A stretch of 64,000 bases of DNA. Origin: JAWKRB01 sp041389885. GTDB taxonomy: Bacteria; Myxococcota_A; Polyangia; Polyangiales; Ga0077539. The DNA is taken from the NCBI GenBank assembly GCA_041389885.1, contig JAWKRB010000005.1, forward strand, positions 454,699-518,698, read 5' to 3'. The position numbers were made by a program, and so were the translations under genes. Shown here in pieces: positions 17,079 through 25,595 of this stretch; the stretch's first letter is position 1, and the number at the start of each line of letters is the position of its first letter. The notes below the pieces were generated by a model. The model was not told where the DNA came from. It did no database searches and worked only from the letters and a program-made list of their open reading frames with translations.

Positions 17079-18335
17079 ATGGAGAAGCGAAGAGTCGGGC
17101 GGGAGAACGGCCAGCGAATCCTCTCGATGGTCCTGGCGGGGGGCGAGGGCAAGCGACTCGCGCCGCTCACCTCCGACCGCGCCAAGCCCGCGGTGCCCTT
17201 CGGCGGGCGCTACCGGATCATCGACGTCGTGCTCTCGAACCTCGTGAACTCAGGGCTCACGAAGATCAAGGTGCTGACGCAGTACAAGTCCGCCTCCCTC
17301 GAGGAGCACATCGCCCGCGCGTGGCGCCTCTCGCCCATCCTCGACAACTACATCGAGACGATCCCCGCGCAGCAGCGCACGGGTCTGAGCTGGTTCCGCG
17401 GCAGCGCCGACGCCGTGTGGCAGTGCTTCAACGCCATCGAAGACGCCGACCCCGACTACGTGCTGATCTTCGGCGGCGACCACATCTACAAGATGGACGC
17501 GAGGCTGATGCTCGACCGTCACTTCGACACCGAGGCCGACCTCACCGTCGCGGTGATCCCGGTGCCGAAGGCCGACGCGCGAGACTTCGGGGTGATCCAC
17601 GTCGACGAGGCCGGCAAGGTCATCGCCTTCGTCGAGAAGCCCGCCGATCCGCCGGAGATCCCCGGTCGCCCCGGCTGGTCGCTGGCCTCCATGGGCAACT
17701 ACATCTTCGGCCGCAAGGTGCTCGAGGAGGAGCTCCGCGCCGACCAGTACGACGAGGGCAGCGCCCACGACTTCGGCAAGAGCATCCTGCCCAAGATGGT
17801 CGAGGCGGGGCGGCGGGTCTACGCCTTCGACTTCGCGACCAACGTGATCCCCGGCGAGGACAGCGCGGCGTACTGGCGCGACATCGGCACGGTGAAATCC
17901 TACTTCGAGGCCCACATGGACCTCGTGGCGATCAACCCCGCGTTCAACCTCTACAACCGCGACTGGCCGCTGCGCACGGGGATGAGCTTCGAGCCCCCGG
18001 CGAAGTTCGTCTTCAGCGACCAGTGGAACGCCCGCGTCGGCATCTCCACCGACTCGCTGGTGAGCGACGGGTGCATCATCTCGGGGGGGCAGATTCACCT
18101 CTCGGTGCTGTCGCAGGGCGTGCGGGTGAATTCCTTCGCGCACATCGAGCAGTGCATCCTGCTCGAGGGGGTCAAGGTCGGGCGCTACGCGCGGCTGCGC
18201 AAGGTGATCATCGACAAGGAGGTCGAGATCCCGCAGGGCATGCAGATCGGCTTCGACCTCGACGAGGACCGCAAGCGCTTCACCGTCACCGACGACGGGA
18301 TCGTGGTGATCCCGAAGCGCGCGCGGCTGGGCTGA
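17079..18335 (+). CDS. glgC: Glucose-1-phosphate adenylyltransferase (ADP-glucose pyrophosphorylase)
   Basis: This protein makes ADP-glucose from ATP and glucose 1-phosphate, the committed step of bacterial glycogen synthesis. At 418 residues it has the normal length. The N-terminal nucleotidyltransferase domain carries 'VLAGGEGKRLAPLTSDRAKP' (residues 12-31), 'GGRYRIIDVVLSNLVNSG', 'GLSWFRGSADAVWQ' and the metal-binding 'FGGDHIYKMD' (about 130-140), with 'FVEKPADPPEIPG' and 'SMGNYIFG' further on. The C-terminal left-handed beta-helix (about 295-400), with 'SDGCIISGG' and 'RKVIIDKEVEIPQGMQIGFD', normally binds allosteric effectors such as fructose 1,6-bisphosphate. No other glycogen gene is adjacent; pyrH follows 49 bases downstream. 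The ATG at 17079 starts 'MEKRRVGRENG'. Confidence 0.95.
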   Translation: MEKRRVGRENGQRILSMVLAGGEGKRLAPLTSDRAKPAVPFGGRYRIIDVVLSNLVNSGLTKIKVLTQYKSASLEEHIARAWRLSPILDNYIETIPAQQRTGLSWFRGSADAVWQCFNAIEDADPDYVLIFGGDHIYKMDARLMLDRHFDTEADLTVAVIPVPKADARDFGVIHVDEAGKVIAFVEKPADPPEIPGRPGWSLASMGNYIFGRKVLEEELRADQYDEGSAHDFGKSILPKMVEAGRRVYAFDFATNVIPGEDSAAYWRDIGTVKSYFEAHMDLVAINPAFNLYNRDWPLRTGMSFEPPAKFVFSDQWNARVGISTDSLVSDGCIISGGQIHLSVLSQGVRVNSFAHIEQCILLEGVKVGRYARLRKVIIDKEVEIPQGMQIGFDLDEDRKRFTVTDDGIVVIPKRARLG

Positions 18336-18384
18336 GAAGCCCCTTGGATCGCACCGGCGGATTGCGCTACGGGGGAACACCGCG

Positions 18385-19176
18385 ATGACCAGACCCGACG
18401 CCGACCTCACGATCCGCCCCCCCGCGCCCAACCCCGGCGTGCGCTACCGACGCATCCTGCTCAAGATGAGCGGAGAGGCGCTGTGCGCGCAGGAGGGCGG
18501 CTTCGGCCTCGACCCCACCGCCGTGGGCCTCCTCGCCGACGAGCTCGCCAGCGCGTACCGCGAGCTCGGGGTGCAGCTCGCCCTCGTCGTGGGCGGCGGC
18601 AACATCTTCCGCGGCCTCCGCGGCAGCGCCTCGGGGATGGACCGCTCCACCGCCGACTACATGGGCATGCTCGCGACGGTGATGAACGCCCTCGCGCTGC
18701 AAGACGCCCTCGAGAAGCGCGACGTGCCCACCCGCGTGCAGACCGCGCTGGAGATGCGGCAGATCGCCGAGCCGTACATCCGTCGCCGGGCGATTCGTCA
18801 CCTCGAGAAGGGCCGGGTGGTGATCTTCGCCGCGGGCACGGGGAGCCCGTATTTCTCCACCGACACCGCGGCGGCGCTGCGGGCGATGGAGATCCACGCC
18901 GACGCGCTGTGCAAGGCGACGAAGGTCGACGGGGTCTATGACCGAGACCCGAAGAAGTTCCCCGACGCGAAGATGATCCCGAAGCTGAGCTTCGACGAGT
19001 TCATTCAGCAGCGCATCGGGGTGATGGACACCACCGCGGTGACCCTCTGTCGAGACAACAAGCTCCCCATCCGCGTCTTCAAGCTCGCCGAGCACGGGAA
19101 CATCGCCCGGGTCATCTGCGGCGAAGACGTCGGCACCGTCGTGGGCGGGAGCACCCGCGAGTCGCTCACCCCCTGA
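18385..19176 (+). CDS. pyrH: UMP kinase
   Basis: This enzyme phosphorylates UMP to UDP with ATP in pyrimidine nucleotide synthesis and acts as a cytoplasmic hexamer in other bacteria. It belongs to the amino acid kinase family. Visible motifs are 'RRILLKMSGEAL' (residues 22-33), 'LVVGGGNIFRG' (~70-80), 'DYMGMLATVMNALAL', 'TGSPYFSTDTAAALRAMEI' (~150-170), 'KATKVDGVYDRDPKK' and 'IRVFKL'. The 263 residues include an N-terminal extension of about 20 residues compared with the E. coli type. That extension could mean the true start is later, though the frame has no other good ATG before the fold. The usual partners frr and tsf are not next to it; the next gene is on the opposite strand. Confidence 0.93.
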   Translation: MTRPDADLTIRPPAPNPGVRYRRILLKMSGEALCAQEGGFGLDPTAVGLLADELASAYRELGVQLALVVGGGNIFRGLRGSASGMDRSTADYMGMLATVMNALALQDALEKRDVPTRVQTALEMRQIAEPYIRRRAIRHLEKGRVVIFAAGTGSPYFSTDTAAALRAMEIHADALCKATKVDGVYDRDPKKFPDAKMIPKLSFDEFIQQRIGVMDTTAVTLCRDNKLPIRVFKLAEHGNIARVICGEDVGTVVGGSTRESLTP

Positions 19177-19183
19177 GCGCCCG

Positions 19184-19780
19184 TCACTCCGCCGCGGGCC
19201 GAGGCACGGCGAAGGTGTACGGGATCGTGGTGAACGAGGCCCGAAACGCCGACAGGCGGAGGCCGCAGAGCGCCCGACCCAGGCAGCGCGCGGTGCGCCG
19301 GCGCGTGCCCTCGGGGAAGGCCAGCTCCTGGGGGAGCCCGCTGCCCGAGATTCGCACGCGCACGGTCAGCAGCCCGTCTGCCCCCACCTGCGGCGCGCAG
19401 GCGAGCACCGCGGCCTCCTGGGACCGCGCGCTGAGCGCGATCATCTCGGAGGTGGGCTCGTAGGGCGACTGCGTCGACGCGACCTGGGCGGGCGCGTCGC
19501 CCTCGCACACCACCCGCCCGTCGGGGAGCAGCCGCGGCAGCAGCGGCGCCGGGCCCTCGACCGGGGCGACGACGGGCGAGCCGAACTCCGCGGCGGCGCG
19601 CGCCGGGGCGTCGGTGCGGGGGGTCGAGGGGAGGTTCGGGTCGACGGGCGCGGCGGGGGCAGGGGCGGGGCGGCGCCGGCGGCGGCGACGGCGCGGCGCG
19701 GCGTCGGCCGTCGCGACGGGGGGCGGGGCGGAGGAGGCGCAGGCGAGGGAGAGCGCGGCGACGAGGAGGAGGTGCTTCAT
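19184..19780 (-). CDS. Small lipoprotein with basic and Pro/Ala-rich linker, TonB-C-like end
   Basis: I chose the ATG at 19780, giving MKHLLLVAALSLACASS; a GTG two codons upstream is less likely. The lipobox is 'ALSLAC' (Cys14). Residues 28-42 are nearly all Arg followed by a Pro/Ala linker, which may contact nucleic acid or the cell wall. The C-terminal 110 residues hold 'EAAVLACAPQVGADGLLTVRVRISGSG' and 'ARCLGRALCGLRLSAF', with the look of a TonB C-terminal/AgmX-type strand-helix motif in which a 'DG.v..v.i..SG' strand precedes 'C...al...rf'. The similarity is partial and I would not assign a function. It is convergent with pyrH and divergent from the complex I operon. Confidence 0.55.
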   Translation of the reverse strand: MKHLLLVAALSLACASSAPPPVATADAAPRRRRRRRRPAPAPAAPVDPNLPSTPRTDAPARAAAEFGSPVVAPVEGPAPLLPRLLPDGRVVCEGDAPAQVASTQSPYEPTSEMIALSARSQEAAVLACAPQVGADGLLTVRVRISGSGLPQELAFPEGTRRRTARCLGRALCGLRLSAFRASFTTIPYTFAVPRPAAE

Positions 19781-20004
19781 GGACACACAGCGAGTCGGGG
19801 ACCGTGATCGTTGGGTTGCGTCACGCGCCCGAAGCGTTCGAGGTAATATCCCCCGGCCAGGGCGGCGTGGCGAGAGAAGAATCGAAGGGACCGCGCGACG
19901 CGGAGAAAATCGCCGGGCGGCGGAGGGGAGCCGGCGCTCCGACCCGGGGCCGGAGATTGAGGGGCAGGGGTCACCGCCGGGGGAGGGGGGCCGCGGCGGT
20001 GGTA

Positions 20005-20032
20005 TTGACTCCCCTGGGGGAACGCGTCTAGC
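20005..20032 (+). promoter_or_regulatory. Candidate promoter of the nuo operon, in the 359-bp gap 19781-20139
   Basis: The gap between the minus-strand lipoprotein and nuoE has no plausible gene. It holds TTGACT at 20005-20010 and TCTAGC at 20027-20032 with 16-bp spacing, which would give a leader of about 100 bases. A second AT-containing patch at 19850 (GTAATATC) lacks a well-placed -35. No riboswitch-like structure is apparent. Confidence 0.35.
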
Positions 20033-20139
20033 GTGCCGCCGCCCGCGGGCTCACCGCCCCTGCGAAACCCGCGGAAAACGTGGCGCATCATCGCCCGCCC
20101 GCGGCGCGGTCGAGAACGCCAGAAGGACGCACCGGACAC

Positions 20140-20679
20140 ATGGCCTTCGAGCTCAGCCCAGAACGCCTCGCCCTCTTCGAGGAGCTCCTGCCGCGGTACC
20201 CGACCGCGCAGGCGCTGACCATCCCGCTGCTTCACATCTGTCAGGAGCAGAACGGCTACATCACCCCCGAGATCGTGGCCTTCGTCGCAAAGCGCCTGGG
20301 TCTCAGCACCGCCGACGTGCAGGGCGTGGTGACCTTCTACACGCTGTTCCAGCAGAAGCCGACGGGGCGCAACGTCGTGTGGGTGTGCCGCACGCTGAGC
20401 TGCGAGCTCATGGGCGCGCGGTCGATCCAGCACCACCTGGAGGAGACGCTGGGGATTCACGCCGGCGAGACCACCGAGGACGGCGAGTTCACCCTGCTCA
20501 CCGCGGAGTGCCTCGCCGCGTGCGGCCAGGGCCCCATGATCCAGCTCAACGACGAGTACCACGAGAACCTCACCCCCGAGGGGGTCGACAAGCTCATCGC
20601 CGCGGCGAGGCTCAAGAAGGACGCGCGCTGCAAGGCGACGCACGGTCCCATCGGCATCCGCAGCCGGGCGAGCAAGTGA
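20140..20679 (+). CDS. nuoE: NADH-quinone oxidoreductase subunit E (24-kDa, 2Fe-2S)
   Basis: NuoE is part of the NADH-oxidising arm of complex I on the cytoplasmic face of the inner membrane. I chose the ATG at 20140 (MAFELSPERLALFEELL); an in-frame ATG 20 codons earlier would add an atypical basic leader. The thioredoxin-like 2Fe-2S domain has its four ligands as C-x4-C in 'VCRTLSCELMG' and C-x3-C in 'AECLAACGQGP'. The helical N-terminus contains 'YPTAQALTIPLLHICQEQNGYITPE', typical of the family. At 179 residues it has normal length. It opens the seven-gene operon nuoE-F-J-K-L-M-N, and nuoF begins ten bases after its stop. Confidence 0.95.
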   Translation: MAFELSPERLALFEELLPRYPTAQALTIPLLHICQEQNGYITPEIVAFVAKRLGLSTADVQGVVTFYTLFQQKPTGRNVVWVCRTLSCELMGARSIQHHLEETLGIHAGETTEDGEFTLLTAECLAACGQGPMIQLNDEYHENLTPEGVDKLIAAARLKKDARCKATHGPIGIRSRASK

Positions 20680-20689
20680 GAGGCTGACC

Positions 20690-22039
20690 ATGCCGGTCGA
20701 GAATCCCAGGATCCTGACGAAGAATTACGCGACGCCCGAGTCGTGGACCCTCGCGGCCTACGAGAAGGGCGGCGGGTACCAGGCCCTGCGCAAGGCGCTG
20801 GAGATGACCCCGCAGCAGCTCGTGGACGAGGTGAAGGCCGCGAACCTCCGCGGGCGCGGCGGCGCGGGCTTCCCCGCCGGGCTGAAGTGGTCGTTCCTCA
20901 AGCCCAACCCCGAGAAGCCGAACTACATCGCCGTGAACGCCGACGAGGGCGAGCCCGGCACCTTCAAGGATCGCACGCTCATGGAGCTCGATCCCCACCG
21001 GTGCATCGAGGGCTTCATCATCTCGGCCCTCGCGCTCAACGTGCACCACGTCTACTGCTACGTCCGCGGAGAGCTGGTGCTCTCGATCCGGCGGCTCGAG
21101 CAGGCCGTGCGCGAGGCGCGGGCGAAGGGCTACCTCGGCGAGAAGGTCCTCGGGCGCGACCACCCCCTGGACATCATCATCCACGCGGGGGCCGGCGCGT
21201 ACATCTGCGGCGAAGAGACCTCCCTGCTCAACTCCCTCGAGGGGCTGCGCGGCGAGCCCCGGCTCAAGCCGCCGTTCCCCGCGATCGTCGGCGCCTTCGG
21301 CGCGCCCACGATCGTGAACAACCTCGAGACCCTCGCGACGATCCCGACCATCGTGGAGATGGGCGGCGAGAACTTCTCCAAGCTCTCGCGGCTGCACCAC
21401 ATGAAGGACGGCGGCGTGCGGCTCTACGGCGTGAGCGGTCCCGTGAAGACCCCGGGGGTGTACGAGGCGCCCGTGGGGATCACCCTCAACGAGCTGATCC
21501 ATGACCTCGGCGGGGGCATGCGCGACGGGCTGAAGATCAAGGCCGTGGTGCCCGGCGGCAGCTCGACCCCGGTGCTCCGCCCCGGCGACAAGGTCCACGC
21601 GCCCGACCCGAAAGACCCGCTCCACGCGTGGCACGGCAAGGACCACCTCGACGTGCCCATGGGCGTCGACACGATGCGCGGCCTCGGCACCATGCTGGGC
21701 ACCTGCTGCGCGATCGTGGTCGACGACCAGACCTCGATGGTGCGGGTGGCCGAGAACCTGATGCTGTTCTACGCCCACGAGAGCTGCGGGCAGTGCACGC
21801 CCTGTCGCGAGGGCTGCGCGTGGATGGCCAGGCTCTGCCGCAAGTTCGCGGCGGGCACCGCCACCGCGGAGGACCTCGACACCCTCGGAGACGTGGCGAA
21901 CAACATCATGGGCAACACCATCTGCGCGCTCGGAGACGGGGCGGCGATGCCGATGCTCGGCATCCTCAAGCTGTTCCGCCACGAGTTCGAGGCCGCCATC
22001 GGCAAGAAGCCCCCCCACATCGGCGAGAGGGCGGCGTGA
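20690..22039 (+). CDS. nuoF: NADH-quinone oxidoreductase subunit F (51-kDa, FMN and NADH binding)
   Basis: NuoF carries the NADH site, FMN and the N3 4Fe-4S cluster and passes electrons to the cluster chain. At 449 residues it is standard. The motifs in order are 'LRGRGGAGFPAGLKW' (NADH/FMN glycine loop, ~residue 60), 'NADEGEPGTFKDR' (~83-95), 'GAGAYICGEETSLLNSLEG' (~165-185), and the N3 ligands 'ESCGQCTPCREG' (~365) with the fourth Cys in 'NTICALGDGAAMP' (~410). All four cluster cysteines are present. It starts with ATG at 20690, and its stop overlaps the nuoJ GTG. In most genomes nuoG would follow; here it is missing. Confidence 0.96.
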   Translation: MPVENPRILTKNYATPESWTLAAYEKGGGYQALRKALEMTPQQLVDEVKAANLRGRGGAGFPAGLKWSFLKPNPEKPNYIAVNADEGEPGTFKDRTLMELDPHRCIEGFIISALALNVHHVYCYVRGELVLSIRRLEQAVREARAKGYLGEKVLGRDHPLDIIIHAGAGAYICGEETSLLNSLEGLRGEPRLKPPFPAIVGAFGAPTIVNNLETLATIPTIVEMGGENFSKLSRLHHMKDGGVRLYGVSGPVKTPGVYEAPVGITLNELIHDLGGGMRDGLKIKAVVPGGSSTPVLRPGDKVHAPDPKDPLHAWHGKDHLDVPMGVDTMRGLGTMLGTCCAIVVDDQTSMVRVAENLMLFYAHESCGQCTPCREGCAWMARLCRKFAAGTATAEDLDTLGDVANNIMGNTICALGDGAAMPMLGILKLFRHEFEAAIGKKPPHIGERAA

Positions 22040-22608
22040 CGAACTCCCCTGTGACCCTCGTGGCCTTCGCGTTCCTGGCGCTGCTGGCGCTGGCGAGCGC
22101 CGTCGCCACGGTGAGCTTTCGCAACCCCATCCGAAGCGCCGTCGGGCTCTTCGTGCACATCCTCGCCCTCGCGGGTCTGTACATCACGCTGTCGGCGCAC
22201 TTCCTCACGGCGGTGCAGCTCATCGTGTACGTGGGCGCGGTGGTGGTGCTCTTCGTCTTCGTGATCATGCTCCTCGGCCCCGACGCCGAGGGGATCAGCG
22301 ACGACCGGGGCGTGGCCACGCGCGCCCTCGGCGCGGGCGGCATGGGCCTCCTCGGGGTCTTCCTCGCGCTGACCGTGGTGCGGCTCGACGTGCAGGCCGC
22401 CTCCCGGCCCCAGACCTTCGGCACGCTGAAGCAGGTCGGCGAGTGGATCTTCGGCGAGGCCGTGATCCCCTTCGAGGCCGCGTCGGCGCTCCTCACCGCG
22501 GGCATGCTCGGCGCCTTCGCCGTGGCCCGCGCGAACCACAAGAAGGTGTCTGTGACCGGCGACGTCGCGACGGCGACCGCGAAGCCGACGGGAGGGCAGG
22601 AGGGATGA
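22036..22608 (+). CDS. nuoJ: NADH-quinone oxidoreductase subunit J
   Basis: NuoJ is a membrane subunit of complex I near the quinone-proximal proton channels. I chose the GTG at 22036 because it overlaps the nuoF stop (GTGA) and the protein then begins in the first membrane helix. The 190 residues contain five predicted helices, including 'VTLVAFAFLALLALASAVATV', 'GLFVHILALAGLYITL' and 'LIVYVGAVVVLFVFVIML'; this last one holds the conserved 'VYVGAVxVLFxFVxML' pi-bulge region. A C-terminal cytoplasmic tail follows helix five. It couples by ATGA to nuoK. Confidence 0.93.
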   Translation: MTNSPVTLVAFAFLALLALASAVATVSFRNPIRSAVGLFVHILALAGLYITLSAHFLTAVQLIVYVGAVVVLFVFVIMLLGPDAEGISDDRGVATRALGAGGMGLLGVFLALTVVRLDVQAASRPQTFGTLKQVGEWIFGEAVIPFEAASALLTAGMLGAFAVARANHKKVSVTGDVATATAKPTGGQEG

Positions 22609-22970
22609 TCCACCTCGGGCACTACCTCGCGCTCTCGGCGCTGATCTTCACCATCGGGGCCGCGGGCTTTCTCGCGCGCCGCAACGTGCTCGTCGCGCTG
22701 ATGAGCATCGAGCTCATGCTCAACGCGGTGAACCTCACGCTCATCGCGGCGAACCGCTTTCAGCCGCTCACCCCTGGGGGGTCGGTCACCGACGCCGCGG
22801 GGAACGTGACCCAGGCCGCGGGGTCCATCGCGCCGCTGGGGCACGGCTTCGCCTTCTTCGTGATCGCGGTCGCCGCGGCGGAAGCCGCCGTGGGCCTCGC
22901 GATCGTCCTGTCCTTCTACCGACTGCGGAAGACCGTTCGCTCCGACGCGGCGGACATGCTCCGAGGCTGA
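22605..22970 (+). CDS. nuoK: NADH-quinone oxidoreductase subunit K
   Basis: NuoK is the small Mrp-antiporter-related membrane subunit of complex I. It starts at the ATG overlapping the nuoJ stop (ATGA) and has 121 residues. Its three helices are 'HYLALSALIFTIGAAGFL', 'NVLVALMSIELMLNAVNLTLI' and 'FAFFVIAVAAAEAAVGLAIVL'. The conserved membrane glutamates are present in 'LMSIELMLNAVN' and 'AAAEAAVGLAI', both needed for proton translocation in E. coli. A 20-residue extra periplasmic loop between helices two and three ('TPGGSVTDAAGNVTQAAGS') is longer than in E. coli. Confidence 0.95.
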   Translation: MIHLGHYLALSALIFTIGAAGFLARRNVLVALMSIELMLNAVNLTLIAANRFQPLTPGGSVTDAAGNVTQAAGSIAPLGHGFAFFVIAVAAAEAAVGLAIVLSFYRLRKTVRSDAADMLRG

Positions 22971-22984
22971 TCAGGCAATCGCCC

Positions 22985-25582
22985 ATGAACATCATCGAGC
23001 GCATCGTCGCAAACACTCACTTCGACCAGTTCGTCAGCGCGCCGACGGACCAGTACTCGGTCCTCGGATGGATCGTGCTGCTGCCCCTGCTGGGCGCGAT
23101 CATCAACGGCGTGTGGGGCAAGAAGCTCGGACGGCAGGGCGTGTACATCGCCGGCGTCGGGGCGGTCGCGAGCTCCTTCCTGCTCTCGATCCTGGCGTTC
23201 GTCGCGCTGCTCAAGACCGGGCACCACGAGGGCGTGGCCGAGGGCGCGGCCGAGGGCGCCGAGCACGCGCGGCGGGCGGTGTCGTACGTCGCCCAGGTCG
23301 GCGGCAAGCCCTGGGACTGGATCCTCGCCCCCACCGGCGCGACCACCGCGGAGATGATCCGCGTGCGCTACGTGGTCGACCCCCTCTCGGGGATCATGCT
23401 CCTGGTGGTCACGGGCATCGGCACGCTGATCCACATCTACAGCACCGGGTACATGTCCCATGACGGGAGCTACCACCGGTTCTTCGCGTACCTGAACCTC
23501 TTCGTGTTCGCGATGCTGAACCTCATCCTGGGCGACAGCCTCGCGCTGATGTTCCTGGGGTGGGAGGGCGTGGGCCTCGCGTCGTACCTGCTCATCGGGT
23601 TCTGGTTCACCAACCCCGACTACGCCTTCGCGGGCCGCAAGGCCTTCATCGTGAACCGCATCGGCGACGCCGGGCTCATCCTCGGCATCGCGATCCTCGC
23701 GTGGAAGGGCGGCTCCTACCGCTTCGAGACCCTGCACGAGCACGTCTCCGCGGGCGGCTCGTTCCTCCAGGCGCTGCACACCCGCACGGGCCTCGGGCCC
23801 TTCCTGGCCGACGCGCTCCCGGTGGTGAACGGCAACGCCGCCCTGGTCGATTTCTTCTCGAAGCTCGACTTCACCTGGGGCGGCCTCGCCTGCCTGCTGC
23901 TCTTCATCGGCGCCTGCGGCAAGAGCGCGCAGATCCCGCTCTACGTCTGGCTCCCCGACGCCATGGCGGGCCCCACCCCGGTGTCGGCGCTCATCCACGC
24001 GGCGACGATGGTCACGGCGGGCATCTACCTGCTCAACCGCCTGTCGTTCCTCTACGTGTACTACACGTCGGTGCTCTCGATCATCGGGGTCATCGGCGCG
24101 GCCACGGCGCTCTTCGCGGCGACCATCGCGGTCACGCAGACCGAGCTGAAGAAGGTCCTCGCGTACTCCACGGTGTCGCAGCTGGGGTACATGTTCCTGG
24201 CCTGCGGGCTCGGGGCCTTCGGCGCGGGCTTCTTTCACGTGTTCACCCACGCGTTCTTCAAGGCCTGCCTCTTCCTCGGCGCCGGCGCCGTGATGCACGC
24301 CTGCGGCGACCGGCAGGACATGACCAAGCTCGGCGGCCTGCGCACCCGCATCCCGCTGACCTTCTGGACCATGGCCGTCTCGACGGCGGCGATCATCGGC
24401 TTCCCGCTGAGCTCGGGCTTCTTCTCGAAGGACGAGATCCTCTGGCGCGCCTTCGCGCACCCGAACCACCGCCTGGGCTACTCGCTCTACGCGATGGGCG
24501 TGCTCGCGGCGCTGCTCACGGCCTTCTACATGTGCCGCATGATGTTCCTGACCTTCTTCGGCGACGGGCCGAAGTACCTCACGGAGCAGGGCGAGCACAG
24601 CGAGGGGCACAACGCCGACGACCACGCCCACACGGGCCACGACGACGGACACGACCACGGCCACGGTCACGACGACCACGGCCACGGCGAGCCCTCCGAG
24701 GCGGGCCTCGACATGAAGCTCATGACCTACCCCCTCATCGCCCTCGCGGCGATGGCGGCGGGCGCGGGTCTGCTCAACCTCCCGCACTGGATGATCCACC
24801 AGCACGGCACCGTCGCCACCTTCCTCCACGGCACCGTCGCCGACGCGATGGAGGCGTACCGCCCTGAGGTGCGCGAGGTGATGTTCGGCAAGGAGATCGT
24901 CGCCATGATCGGCGGCGTCTCGGCCTTCATCCTCGGCGCCGGCGGCGCGTACTGGGTGTACATCGCCCAGCGCGGCGAGCCGGCCGAGGCGGCGGCGAAG
25001 AGCATGAAGGGGCTCTACGAGCTCGTGCTCGCGAAGTGGAAGGTCGACGAGCTCTACGACGCCACCGTCGTGCGCGGCGCGAAGTCGCTCTCGACCTTCT
25101 CGGCGAGCTTCGACCGCTGGGTCATCGACGGGCTGGTGAACCTCACCGGCTCCCTCACGATGATCCTCGGGCGCGTGGTGAAGCCGATTCACAACGGCTC
25201 GATCCAGCTCTCCGGCGCGGCCATCGGCCTCGGCGCGATGGGCGTCGTGGCCTGGGCCGTGCTCTTCCCCCAGGCGTCCATCGCGCACCGCGCGGGCGAC
25301 GGCGGGCAGACGATCATGGAGGTCAGCGGCGGCCCGGGCTACGTCTACCGCTGGGCGGTCTTCGCGCCGGAGCTCGGCCGAGGCAGCCGCGTGAGCGACG
25401 TGTGCACCAACGCCGCCATCGCCACCAACCTGGGCACCGCCCAGCCGACCCGCGAGACCCAGCGCACCGAGACCGTCACCGAGGCGCGCTGCGTCGCGGT
25501 GGAGGCCACCAACCCCTTCGGTCGCGTGACGCAGGCGATCACCGTCATCCTGCCGCCCGGCGCGAACACCGCGGCGCGGTGA
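22985..25582 (+). CDS. nuoL: NADH-quinone oxidoreductase subunit L, long form with His-rich loop and extra C-terminal domain
   Basis: NuoL is the distal antiporter-like proton-pumping subunit of complex I. The core motifs are present: 'GWEGVGLASYLLIGFW' (~residue 190), 'KSAQIPLYVWLPDAM...PTPVSALIHAATMV' with the conserved Lys and His (~310-340), and 'KKVLAYSTVSQLGYMF' (~390). At 865 residues it is 150-250 longer than usual. Two regions explain this: a His/Asp-rich soluble loop at about residues 535-575, and a tail of about 100 residues after the last helix ('WAVLFPQ', ~residue 756). The tail has two cysteines and ends in Ig-like strands ('ARCVAVEATNPFGRVTQAI'). The frame is continuous, so the tail is real in this sequence. 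ATG at 22985; nuoM follows 13 bases later. Confidence 0.93.
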   Translation: MNIIERIVANTHFDQFVSAPTDQYSVLGWIVLLPLLGAIINGVWGKKLGRQGVYIAGVGAVASSFLLSILAFVALLKTGHHEGVAEGAAEGAEHARRAVSYVAQVGGKPWDWILAPTGATTAEMIRVRYVVDPLSGIMLLVVTGIGTLIHIYSTGYMSHDGSYHRFFAYLNLFVFAMLNLILGDSLALMFLGWEGVGLASYLLIGFWFTNPDYAFAGRKAFIVNRIGDAGLILGIAILAWKGGSYRFETLHEHVSAGGSFLQALHTRTGLGPFLADALPVVNGNAALVDFFSKLDFTWGGLACLLLFIGACGKSAQIPLYVWLPDAMAGPTPVSALIHAATMVTAGIYLLNRLSFLYVYYTSVLSIIGVIGAATALFAATIAVTQTELKKVLAYSTVSQLGYMFLACGLGAFGAGFFHVFTHAFFKACLFLGAGAVMHACGDRQDMTKLGGLRTRIPLTFWTMAVSTAAIIGFPLSSGFFSKDEILWRAFAHPNHRLGYSLYAMGVLAALLTAFYMCRMMFLTFFGDGPKYLTEQGEHSEGHNADDHAHTGHDDGHDHGHGHDDHGHGEPSEAGLDMKLMTYPLIALAAMAAGAGLLNLPHWMIHQHGTVATFLHGTVADAMEAYRPEVREVMFGKEIVAMIGGVSAFILGAGGAYWVYIAQRGEPAEAAAKSMKGLYELVLAKWKVDELYDATVVRGAKSLSTFSASFDRWVIDGLVNLTGSLTMILGRVVKPIHNGSIQLSGAAIGLGAMGVVAWAVLFPQASIAHRAGDGGQTIMEVSGGPGYVYRWAVFAPELGRGSRVSDVCTNAAIATNLGTAQPTRETQRTETVTEARCVAVEATNPFGRVTQAITVILPPGANTAAR

Positions 25583-25595
25583 AGAGAGAACGCAC

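Noticed and set aside
19850..19860. GTAATATC as the -10 of the nuo promoter
   Set aside because: The nearest TTG-containing -35 is 22 bases away, too far; TTGACT at 20005 is better placed.
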